64,000 nucleotides of DNA. Origin: CAZLMW01 sp964560875. GTDB taxonomy: Bacteria > Myxococcota_A > UBA9042. Location: contig CAZLMW010000028.1 in NCBI GenBank assembly GCA_964560875.1, positions 1 to 64,000 of the forward strand. The letters run 5' to 3'. Positions 35,427 through 44,500 of the stretch are shown piece by piece. A program made the position numbers and the translations under genes. The notes below the pieces were generated by a model. It was not told where the DNA came from. It worked only from the letters and a program-made list of their open reading frames with translations, and did no database searches. Position 1 is the stretch's first letter; each line of letters starts with the position of its first letter.

Positions 35427-36218
35427 CTAGAATCGAACGTTCACAGACAGCCCGCGGCCGCTTGCCCACGGCGCAGCGTCCACGCGTGCTGAATCGCGTT
35501 CCCCATCGTCACCGAGGGTAAACAGAGCCCCCGCCAGCGCGGCGAAACCCAGGCCGATGCCGACTCCGGCCATGATGCCGATACGGTCGATGCGGTCTGC
35601 CTCGGCGGTGTACTCCTCGTATGAGATACCGACGATTTCGCCGCTGTCCTTGTCGGCCAGCTTGTCCTCGAGCTCGGCCTGGTCCGTCGCGTACACGCCG
35701 AACATCACGCCACCGGTGCCGATCAGGGCGACCGAAACGCCTCCCAACGCGATTCCCAGCAGCCGGTTGCGCGCCGATTCTCTCGCTTCGACCTTCTTGC
35801 GCGCGGCGAGGAGCTTGGCCTGCCGCGCCTTCTCGGCGTCGCGTTTGGCCAGCGCGGCGTCCACTTCGGCGAGGTAGCCGCTCGCCTTCTTGCCCACGGT
35901 CCCCGGCAGGCTCTTGATCGCGAGCAGTTTTCGGTAGCTCGCGGCGGCCTTGTCCAGCTGCCCGGCCTTCTGTTCGCTTCGCGCTGCGTTGTAGAGGAAC
36001 ACCGGCACCGGTCGGATCGCGAACGCCTCGTGGAACATGGGGGCGGATTTGGCGAATCGGCCGGCCTTGTAGTGGTGCAGAGCCAGGTTGTATGCCGCTT
36101 TGGCCGGATCTGCCTCGCTGGCAGCGGCCGAACTCAGCCACGCTCCCCAAACCATGAGCCCAACGGCACACGCCGTCGCCAAAACACCGAGTTTGCGGGG
36201 TCTGTCAGCCGGTCGCAT
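35427..36218 (-). CDS. Exported TPR protein with two membrane helices
   Basis: 263 aa. It has a signal peptide (VLATACAVGLMVWGAWLSSAAAS), then tetratricopeptide-like helices (AKAAYNLALHHYKAGRFAKS; PVFLYNAARSEQKAGQLDKA; AAASYRKLLAIK) covering about residues 40-120. A charged coiled-coil-like helix follows, then two membrane segments (LLGIALGGVSVALIGTGGVMFG; GIMAGVGIGLGFAALAGALF) and a short tail. This layout is common among myxobacterial envelope TPR proteins. It is the last gene of a minus-strand series with the P-domain protein (30 bp upstream) and the 1013-aa lipoprotein, so it may help assemble or anchor them. That role is inferred from position. Confidence 0.82.
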   Translation of the reverse strand: MRPADRPRKLGVLATACAVGLMVWGAWLSSAAASEADPAKAAYNLALHHYKAGRFAKSAPMFHEAFAIRPVPVFLYNAARSEQKAGQLDKAAASYRKLLAIKSLPGTVGKKASGYLAEVDAALAKRDAEKARQAKLLAARKKVEARESARNRLLGIALGGVSVALIGTGGVMFGVYATDQAELEDKLADKDSGEIVGISYEEYTAEADRIDRIGIMAGVGIGLGFAALAGALFTLGDDGERDSARVDAAPWASGRGLSVNVRF

Positions 36219-36248
36219 CGCTGTCTCTGCGCGTCCTGTTAGCCCGTG

Positions 36249-38144
36249 CTAGTTGCAGATGTAGGCCTTGATGATCGGTGGGTTGCCGCCATCGGGGTTG
36301 CAGTTCTGGCTGCCAGACGTCGGCTTGAAGTTGAACGTGCTGCTGTGCACCCACACGTCCGGCGAGCTGTGGCCCTGCTCGTAGGCGAGGATCATCTTCT
36401 TGTTGCTGCACCGGCCGCCGTCACCGTCCATGTCGATGTTGCTGCAGTTGACCGACTTGCCGGTCCTGCTATTGATCGCGTTGCAGATCGCCACGTAGTC
36501 GTTCTTGTTCCAGTTCATCGACGGCTGGCTCGGGTTGCAGCCCGCCGGCACCTGGTCACTGTTGCCGCTGCCGGACGTCCACTGGATGCACTGGTTCTTG
36601 TAGATGACGCCCGTGCACTTGAGCTTGCAGTTGTTCTTGCACGAGTCGGCGTCGTTGGTGTTGCCGTCGTCGCACTGCTCGCCGCTGTCCTTGACGCCAT
36701 CGCCGCACTTGGCCTTCACGCAGGTCGTGCGGCACGCGTTGGCTGTCTTGTCGCTGTTCTTGATGCCGTCGTCACACGCCTCGCCGATCTCGACGAGGCC
36801 GTTGCCGCACGACTGCAGGGCCACCGCGCGCCAAGTCCCGTTGATGCACACAAACAGCTGGTTGGTCGCCGTGTTCACATATGCGCGACCCGCGTGAGCA
36901 ACGTCGCACTTGAACGGCGCCTTGGCGTGCAGCGGGAATCCGAAGCCGCCCGTCGCGAGCAGCGCGCCCTTGGACTGCACCTTCTTGTTGCTCAGCGTGT
37001 CGACCTCGATCCACCAGGCCTTGATCTCGCCGTCGACCTTGTTGTCCTTGAAGTTGCCGTCTGTGACCTGCAGCGTCCACGTGCCCTTGGGGTTTTGGCC
37101 GATCCACGCCGCGATGTTGCCGCTGACAAGCTTGGTCGGTGGATAAGTCGCCTTGAGCACGCCGCCGGCGACCTTGCCGTCCGAAAACAGCACGTGTTTG
37201 CCCTTGGCGGGGTCGGTCAGCTCGATCTTCATCTTCTTGAAGTCGCTGTTGGTCACGTGAATCGACACGCGGATGCCCTTGGCGGTGCCGTTATCGGGCA
37301 CGACGATGCTGCTCGACACCCCGACCGGCCAGTTGTCCTTGATCGGCACGGCCTTCGTCGCCGCCGTTCTGTCCGTGAATTCGGTCGACAGCAGGCCGTT
37401 GCTGATCTCGTCGAGGCCGTCCGCGGGCAGGTTGTTCGGATCCATCGCCTTGACGCAGATGAGGCCGCCGTTGGCGTCGATGCCCTTGACCACCTCGCCC
37501 TTGTTCTTGCAGCTACCGGCGGGTGTCTTGATGCCCGTGAGCTTGCTGCCGTCGCCGACAAACGTCTTGGCTGCCACCGTCGTCGCCACCACGTCCTTGC
37601 TGGTGACCTTTGCCGCGTTCACCTGCCCACCTGTCAGCGTGCCGAACGTCCCCTTGGCGGCCTTGATGCCGAACTTGCCGAGGTCGATGTCGCCGTCGAA
37701 TTTCAACTGCTTGACCGACACACAACCGGTGCAGGCAAGCGCGTCCGCCCGACCGGCGCGATGGGCGAATGGGACCGCGTGTACGGGGCTTCGAGCGAGC
37801 TCGGGTTCGTTGCCGATCTTGACGCCCAGCCAGCCGTGCATCCCCGCGTCGAGACCGCCAAGCTTCTTGATGCTGCCAAGCGCGTGCGCAAACGCGCCGT
37901 TCTTCACGCCGAGTTTGCCCGCCGTCTCCGACCACGTCGCCGCGCCACCAGACTTGGCCTTGTACAGCGAAAACCGCACCGAATACGTGCCATCGGTGAT
38001 CGGGCCACCCGCCGCCGTGACGAGGTTGCCCTCGATCGCGACCGTGCCCGGGACAGCCGCCGACGCGTCCAACGCCGGCAGCGCCAAACACGCAACTGCC
38101 AGCGCCACCGCAAGGCGCCTCGTCCGTAACAAGCGTCGTCTCAT
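36249..38144 (-). CDS. Secreted protein with proprotein-convertase P-like domain and CGDG-type disulfide repeats
   Basis: 631 residues from ATG 38144, which overlaps the stop of the upstream lipoprotein gene (TGATG) and has GGGAGG about 8 nt upstream. Signal peptide: LAVALAVACLALPALDASA. N-terminal beta-rich region (residues 30-140) with VPGTVAIEGNLVTAAGGPI and DGTYSVRFSLYKAKSGG. A P/homoB-like jelly roll follows in the middle (IVVPDNGTAKGIRVSIHVTN, IELTDPAKGKHVLFS, WTLQVTDGNFKDNKVDGEIK). Then come two CGNG/CGDG...CDDG repeats (DUF4215 or Myxo-disulphide type; QSCGNGLVEIGEACDDG, CGDGVKDSGEQCDDGNTND) and a cysteine-paired C-terminal domain. No protease catalytic residues are seen, so it is probably structural or adhesive. 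Confidence 0.85.
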   Translation of the reverse strand: MRRRLLRTRRLAVALAVACLALPALDASAAVPGTVAIEGNLVTAAGGPITDGTYSVRFSLYKAKSGGAATWSETAGKLGVKNGAFAHALGSIKKLGGLDAGMHGWLGVKIGNEPELARSPVHAVPFAHRAGRADALACTGCVSVKQLKFDGDIDLGKFGIKAAKGTFGTLTGGQVNAAKVTSKDVVATTVAAKTFVGDGSKLTGIKTPAGSCKNKGEVVKGIDANGGLICVKAMDPNNLPADGLDEISNGLLSTEFTDRTAATKAVPIKDNWPVGVSSSIVVPDNGTAKGIRVSIHVTNSDFKKMKIELTDPAKGKHVLFSDGKVAGGVLKATYPPTKLVSGNIAAWIGQNPKGTWTLQVTDGNFKDNKVDGEIKAWWIEVDTLSNKKVQSKGALLATGGFGFPLHAKAPFKCDVAHAGRAYVNTATNQLFVCINGTWRAVALQSCGNGLVEIGEACDDGIKNSDKTANACRTTCVKAKCGDGVKDSGEQCDDGNTNDADSCKNNCKLKCTGVIYKNQCIQWTSGSGNSDQVPAGCNPSQPSMNWNKNDYVAICNAINSRTGKSVNCSNIDMDGDGGRCSNKKMILAYEQGHSSPDVWVHSSTFNFKPTSGSQNCNPDGGNPPIIKAYICN

Positions 38145-41100
38145 CACGTGCCTCCCAGCCATCGCCAAAGCGACCACGTAAGCGACGTCTTGCCGCCCTT
38201 GCTGCCGCCGACCAATGGCCGTCCCGCGTGGCCGACCATGCCGACCTTGCCGCCTGTGCTCGGACCCGTCCGGACCCCGAGTGGCGCAAAGGTCCACCGA
38301 ACGTTGCCGGCTTTGCAGCCCTCGTCCGTCTGGCCATCGCAGGTGTTATCGACCCCATCGCAGCTCTCTTTCGGCGCGGGGATCACAGCCCCCTTGCACG
38401 CGCCGAGGCTGCCCTTGGAGTCACAGGTTCTCGTGCCCGCCTTGCACGCGCCCTTGTCCGCGGTGCCAATCGGACCGGGGTAGCAGGGCTCGGCGTAGGT
38501 CGCGTTGGGCTGGTAAACGCAGCCCTTCTTCACGTCGCAGCTGTCGGTCGTGCACGGGTTGTTGTCGTTGCACGTCGTGCCCGCTCCCGGCAGGCATGTG
38601 TAGTCACTGCCCTTGGCGCCACACTTGTCGCCGACCGTGCACGGATTGGCGTCGTCGCAGCCACCCACGACCGGCTTCGTCACGCATTTGCCCGACTTTC
38701 CGTCGCATGAATCGGCGGTGCACGGCTCACCGTCGTTGCAGACCTTCTTGGCCCCGACCTGGCACGAGCCGTTCTTGCACACATCGCCGACGGTGCAGGC
38801 GTCCCCATCGGCGTCGCAGGGCGCGGTGTTGAACGCGGACTGACATCCCTTCTTCGCGTCGCAGCTGTCGGTCGTGCAGCCGTTCTTGTCATCGCAAGCC
38901 AACAGCTTTCCGGCCTTGCAGACGCCGCCATCACAAGCGTCCTTGGCCGTGCACACGCTGCCATCCGCATCGCAGGGTGCGCCGGAGACCGGCTTGCCGC
39001 TGAACACACAGGCGCCCGTTTTCTTGTCGCACGCGTCGACGGTGCAGGTGTTGCCGTCGTTGCAGAGCTTCTGTTTGCCGGCCAGGCACAGCTTGTCCTT
39101 GCACACATCCGCGACGGTGCAGGGATCTGAGTCGGTGCAGCTCGCGCCGGTCGGCAGGAAAACGCAGCCGTTCTTGGCGTCGCACGAATCGTCGGTGCAG
39201 ACGTTGTTGTCGTCGCAACTGGCCAGCTTGCCCGCCTTGCAGAGCCCGCCCTGGCAGCTGTCCTTCTGGCTGCAGACGCTGCCATCGGCGTCACAGGGCA
39301 GGCCGTTGGCGAAGTTGGCGAACCCGCACTTGCCGGTCTTGCCGTCGCACGCGTTCTTGCGGCATGGGCCGGTCTTGGCGCTGCAGGTGATGACGGTCTT
39401 CGGGTCGACCGCGCACTTGAACGGCACGGCGGTCTTGTCGCAAAACAGCGTGCCGTTGCAGAGGTCGCCGTCTTCCTTGCCGCCGCAGTCCCCGTCCTTG
39501 GCGCAAGCGCAGACGTTGTTGCCCGCCTTGCAGCCACCAGCATCGCAGCGGTCGCCGACCGTGCATGGGTTGCCGTCGGTGCACGCGACCTTGTTGTCGC
39601 TGTGAACGCAGCCCTTCGCGGGCGAACAGGTGTCCTTCGTGCACACCTTGCCGTCGTCGCAAACCGTCGTCACATCGATCGGCAGACCGACACACTTACC
39701 GGTCGCGCAGCCGTCGTTGGCCGTGCACTTGTTGTTGTCGCTGCACGGATGGTTGTTGGTCTTGTGCGTGCACCCCGACTTGGCGTCACACGCGTCATCG
39801 GTACACGCGTTGCTGTCGTTACAGTCGACCACCTTGCCCGCGCAGATCCCCTTGGTGCACACGTCGTCCTTTGTGCACTTGGTCGCGTCGACACACCCCA
39901 GCCCATCCGGCGCGTCGGAGAACACGCATTTGCCGTCCGTCGGCTTGCACTTGGCGACCACGCACGGGTCGGGGGACGCGCACGTCTTCGGTTTACCGGC
40001 CATGCAAGCGCCACCGCCGCAGATCTCACCGAGCGTGCACGGGTTGCCGTCATCGCAGGGCGCGCCGTTGTCGTCGGTCTGGGTGCACCCCTTAGCCTGA
40101 TCGCAGAAATCGGTCGTACACGGGTTGCCGTCGTCGCAGTTTTTCGGCTTGCCAGGCTTACAGGCGCCGCTATCGCAGATGTCGCCCTCGGTGCACGCGT
40201 TGCCGTCGGCGTCGCACGGGACCTTGTGCAACGTGTTGTTGCTGCACTGCGCCTTGTCACTGCCGCTCGCAGGTACGCAGGCGTCCTCCGTGCACGGGTT
40301 GTCGTCGTCGCAGGCGTTTTCATCCGTGGTGCCGTCGCAGTCGTTGTCGACGCTGTCGCACTTTTCAGCCGATGGCGCGGGCGCTGAACACGGCCCAAGC
40401 CCCGCTTCCGCACACGTGCGCGTGCCCTTGCAGACGACGTCGCCCTTGGTCTTGGGGTCCTTGAAAGTCTTGCTGCAGAACGTCGCCGCGCCGGTCGCAA
40501 TGGCCTGCTTCGAACACGCGCACAGCCCCGGAGGGCCGCCGGTCTTGTCCGGATTGCGCACACATTGGGACGTCGTGCCGCCCTCGACCGTCTTGATCTT
40601 CGCGCAGCCGTAACCGTCGGGGCAGTCGGCATGTTTGGCGCACGGAGCCCCGCAAAACGCGCCCTGTTCGCCCTGGTCGACACACGCCGCGTCGGCGATG
40701 CCCAGCGATTCGCATTCCTTGGACGCCTTGCACGGGTTGCACAGCCGCATGAACGACGGCACGCAGATGGTAGCCAGGTCGCCCGACCCGGACTTGACCG
40801 TCTTGCACGCAAACCCCGAGGGGCAGCTGTCGGTGCACGGCGCGGCACAGCGCTTGCCAGCCGGCGTGTCGATGCAAAAACCGCCGTCGCACTCGTTGGA
40901 TTGCTGGCAAGGACACCCAGCTCCGCCCGGGCAGTTGTCGTCACCCGCGTCGACGGTTGCGTCTTCGTTCGTCGTGCCCGTGTCCGCGTTCGACGCGCCG
41001 GTGTCCGCCGTGGACGTGCCCGCGTCGACTGTCCCGGTGTCGTTGTCGAGCGTACCGGCGTCGTTGGTCGCGACATCGTCGACCTTGGACCCGCTCACTC

Positions 41101-41185
41101 CCTGACCAGCGTCGTCGCCACAAGCGGACACCCCAAACAAGAGCCCGATGGCCAGCGAGGCGACAAGACCGCGGTACGAACGCAT
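38144..41185 (-). CDS. Cysteine-rich repeat lipoprotein, 1013 aa, with MopE-type metal-binding motifs
   Basis: Lipoprotein with a signal peptide and lipobox VSAC (Cys22), then an acidic Asp/Thr spacer to about residue 80. The body is an array of short disulfide-type repeats of the form CDDGNPCT...C...GxC (for example NCDDGNPCTTDFCDQAKGC), each unit about 40-55 residues, running to about residue 930. Two MopE-type motifs occur, EKCDSVDNDCDGTTDENAC before the array and ESCDGVDNTCDGQTDEGC after it; in MopE-like proteins this DxDxDG loop binds calcium or copper. It is divergent from the giant lipoprotein at 41567, which shares the repeat. First gene of an operon with the P-domain and TPR proteins. 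Surface location is expected; function is unknown. Confidence 0.87.
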   Translation of the reverse strand: MRSYRGLVASLAIGLLFGVSACGDDAGQGVSGSKVDDVATNDAGTLDNDTGTVDAGTSTADTGASNADTGTTNEDATVDAGDDNCPGGAGCPCQQSNECDGGFCIDTPAGKRCAAPCTDSCPSGFACKTVKSGSGDLATICVPSFMRLCNPCKASKECESLGIADAACVDQGEQGAFCGAPCAKHADCPDGYGCAKIKTVEGGTTSQCVRNPDKTGGPPGLCACSKQAIATGAATFCSKTFKDPKTKGDVVCKGTRTCAEAGLGPCSAPAPSAEKCDSVDNDCDGTTDENACDDDNPCTEDACVPASGSDKAQCSNNTLHKVPCDADGNACTEGDICDSGACKPGKPKNCDDGNPCTTDFCDQAKGCTQTDDNGAPCDDGNPCTLGEICGGGACMAGKPKTCASPDPCVVAKCKPTDGKCVFSDAPDGLGCVDATKCTKDDVCTKGICAGKVVDCNDSNACTDDACDAKSGCTHKTNNHPCSDNNKCTANDGCATGKCVGLPIDVTTVCDDGKVCTKDTCSPAKGCVHSDNKVACTDGNPCTVGDRCDAGGCKAGNNVCACAKDGDCGGKEDGDLCNGTLFCDKTAVPFKCAVDPKTVITCSAKTGPCRKNACDGKTGKCGFANFANGLPCDADGSVCSQKDSCQGGLCKAGKLASCDDNNVCTDDSCDAKNGCVFLPTGASCTDSDPCTVADVCKDKLCLAGKQKLCNDGNTCTVDACDKKTGACVFSGKPVSGAPCDADGSVCTAKDACDGGVCKAGKLLACDDKNGCTTDSCDAKKGCQSAFNTAPCDADGDACTVGDVCKNGSCQVGAKKVCNDGEPCTADSCDGKSGKCVTKPVVGGCDDANPCTVGDKCGAKGSDYTCLPGAGTTCNDNNPCTTDSCDVKKGCVYQPNATYAEPCYPGPIGTADKGACKAGTRTCDSKGSLGACKGAVIPAPKESCDGVDNTCDGQTDEGCKAGNVRWTFAPLGVRTGPSTGGKVGMVGHAGRPLVGGSKGGKTSLTWSLWRWLGGT

Positions 41186-41566
41186 CCACCCATGGTGTGG
41201 ACACGGCCCCTAAGCGTCAAGGACGAGCGTCGCTGGCGCCTGGTCTGGTGCCTGCCGTCGAAGCCGAAGCGCCGCTGGCGGCGGCCGACAAGGTCGCGGC
41301 CATGCTCACGGGCCTGGTTCGCAAGCACAGCGGCACCCCGTGAGGGTGTGGGTTCGGGTTCGGGTTCGGGTTCGGGTCGCTCGGACTCGGCCCATCGCTC
41401 AGTCAGCGACTTCCAACCGGGCCTGGTCGCTGGCGGCCACGGGTGCAGGGACAGCACTGCGCCCACATCCATCTTCACCGTTGAGCCGCTGGTTGCCGTT
41501 GAGAAAAACGGCGCACCGACCGAGCATGCAGGGGTTGCACTTGTGCGATCGAGGGTGGGGGAATTA
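41186..41566. promoter_or_regulatory. Divergent intergenic region with GGGTTC tandem repeat
   Basis: 381 bp between two divergent Cys-rich lipoprotein genes, presumably carrying both promoters. Four perfect GGGTTC hexamers lie at 41350-41373. GAGGGTGGGGG at about 41551-41561 is the binding site of the giant lipoprotein. A 48-codon frame at 41197-41343 (GTG start, ending VAAMLTGLVRKHSGTP) reads like coding sequence but has no binding site; it could be a small protein or a remnant. Confidence 0.5.
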
Positions 41567-44500
41567 ATGGTCACACGTACCTGGAGCGGCCTTGTTGTCG
41601 CCATAGCGCTTTGTTCCGTGCTCGTTGCGGCCGGTTGCGGCAGCGACGACAAGGGGCTCGAAGGCCCAACGCTCAAGACCGACACCAATGGCGATACCGG
41701 CACTGTTGATACGGGCGTGGTCGACAGCGGCTCGTCCAGCGGGGCGGTCGACACCGGCTCCTCCTCGGGCGCGACCGACGCCGGGGGTTCTTCCAGCGGC
41801 GTGACCGACGTCGGCAGTTCGTCCAGCAGCGGCGCGGATGTGCCCGTTGTCGAACCCGACGCCGATTCGCCCGTCGATGTTTCCGCTGAAGACGCTGCGC
41901 CGGTCGAGCCCGACGCCGATTCCCCGGTCGATGCCGCTTCCCCGGACGTCGTGCCGCCCACGTCCACCGTCTGCAACCCCTGCAGCAGCTCCCTTCAATG
42001 CACCGGCGGCGCCTGCGCTGACCACGGCGCCGCGGGCTATTACTGCGGCCTCGATTGCAAGGCCGACGCCGACTGCGCACCCGGCTACAAGTGCCACACA
42101 CTCGACACCGCCGAGGGCCTCCAGGCACAGCAATGCGCGCCCATCGGCAGCGGCACCACCCCGGGTGCATGCGACTGCAGCGACGCCGCCATCGCCGCCA
42201 AGCTCAAGACCAGCTGCTTTGCGACCGCCAAGGACGGGTCGGGCAACACCATCGGCACCTGTAAGGGTGAACGCGTGTGCGACGTCGGTGGCCTCGGTGC
42301 GTGCAGCGCCAACAAGCCCGAGCTTGAGACCTGCAATGGTGTCGACGACGACTGCGACGGCGACGTGGACGAGAAGACCTGCGACGACAACAACTTCTGC
42401 ACCGTGGACGCGTGCGACGCCGGGGTCTGCAAGTACACGGCCATCCCCGGCTGCGGCAGCGCCTGCACCAAGAACGACGAGTGCAAAGACGACGGCAACG
42501 CCTGCACGACCGAATTCTGCGACGCGGCGACCGCCAAATGTGCGTCCAAGTTCGCGTCCGGCGCCTGTGATGACGGCGACGCCTGCACCAAGGGCGACAC
42601 CTGCAAAGACGGCAAGTGCGCGGCTGGTAAAGCCGTGGCATGCGACGACGGCAACGTCTGCACAACCGATTCCTGCGACGCCGCGTCGGGTCTGTGCGCC
42701 TACAAACCCGCGCAGGACGGCACCGCCTGCAATGACGACGATAAATGCACCACCAAGAGCGCGTGCAAGGGCGGCAAGTGTGCCGATGGTGTGGCCAAGA
42801 ACTGCGACGATGGCAAGCCGTGCACAGCCGACAGCTGCGACTCCGCGACCGGAAAGTGCGCCAGCAAGGCCATCCCCGGCTGCGGCGGCTGCTGCAAGAC
42901 CAAGTTTGACTGCGACGACAAGAATGCCTGTACGGCCGAGACCTGCGAGCCGGGCAAGGGCGGCGGCTTCGGCGGCGCTTGCAACCAGTGCAAGTCCACC
43001 CCGAAAGTGGGGCCGTGCAGCGACGGTGACGCGTGCACCGTGGCGGACACCTGCCAGACGGGCAAATGCGTGGGAGGCGGCGCCAAGGACTGCGATGATG
43101 GCAACGCCTGCACCGCCGACTCCTGCAAGGCCGGCAAGTGCGCCCACGTCGCGACCAGCAAGACCGCATGCGACGACGGCGACGCGTGCACCAGCGGCGA
43201 CGCCTGCAACAGCGGCAAATGCACGTCCGGCAAAGCCAAGAAGTGCGACGACAAGGACCCATGCACCATCGACTCCTGCGACGCCGCGACCGGCGACTGC
43301 AAGAACGCGCCGGGCAAGGACGGCGCCGGCTGCGACGACGGCAACGCGTGCACCGCCAAGGACAGCTGCAAGGCCGGTAAGTGCCCGCCTGGCGCCGCCA
43401 AGAGCTGCGACGATAAGAACGCCTGCACCGTCGACTCCTGCGACGCCGCGAGCGGCAAGTGCAGCAGCTTGGCGATCCCCGGCTGCGGGGCGAGCTGCAA
43501 GGCCGACAAGGACTGCAAGGACGACGGCAACCCGTGCACCCAGGCCATCTGCGACAAGGCGACCGGCAAGTGCACCGCGCAACTTGTGACCGGCGGCTGC
43601 GACGACGGCGAGGCCTGCACAACGCCCGACACCTGCGCCAACGGCACCTGCGCCGGCGCCGCCAAGGACTGCGACGACAACAACCCCTGCACCACGGACG
43701 CCTGCGACAAGAAAAACGGCAACTGCGTCCACCAGGCCGACGCCAAGGCCGGGCCTTGCAACGACGGCAACCCCTGCACCGTGGGCGACGCGTGCTCGAG
43801 CGGCGTCTGCAAAGCCGGCAAGGGCAAGGACTGCTCAGACGCCAACCCCTGCACCACCGACGCCTGCGACAAGACGTCCGGACTCTGCGCGAGCAAAGCC
43901 AACACCGCGCCCTGCAGCGACGGCGACGCGTGCACTGCCGGCGACACCTGCAGCGGCGGCAAGTGCGGGGCCGGCCAGGCCAAGAGCTGCGACGACAACA
44001 AGGCCTGCACCGCCGACGCCTGCAACCCCAAGACGGGCGCTTGCAGCAATGCACCCATCCCGGGCTGCGGCTCGCAGTGCAAGACCGACAAGGACTGCAA
44101 AGACACCGGCAGCTTCTGCACCACCGCGATCTGCGCGATCGGCGCCAACGGCGCTGGCAAATGCGTCGTCAAGGACACCAACCACGCCTGCAACGACGGC
44201 GATCCGTGTACCGGCCCCGACGTCTGCAAAGGCGGCAAATGCGCGCCCGGCGCGGCCAAGAAATGCGATGACAGCAACCCCTGCACCGTCGACGCGTGCG
44301 ACAAGGCCACCGGCAAATGCCTCGCCAAACCCGCCGCCGACGGCAGCGCCTGCAGCGACAACGACCCGTGCACGCTCAAAGACAAGTGCGCCACCGGCAA
44401 ATGCGCGGGCGCCAAGCAGGACTGCTCGGACAACAACGCCTGCACGGTCGACTCGTGTCACCCCGCGACCGGGCAGTGCAACAACGTGGCCGCCAAGGAC

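Noticed and set aside
36246..38129. Plus-strand frame of 627 codons opposite the P-domain protein
   Set aside because: Shadow of a gene with signal peptide, strong ribosome binding site and disulfide repeats.
41350..41373. CRISPR-like array
   Set aside because: Only four 6-bp tandem units with no spacers; this is a microsatellite.
40565..41566. In-frame upstream extension of the giant lipoprotein
   Set aside because: It would bury the signal peptide and lipobox behind 334 residues and run antisense through another lipoprotein gene. ATG 41567 has a strong binding site.
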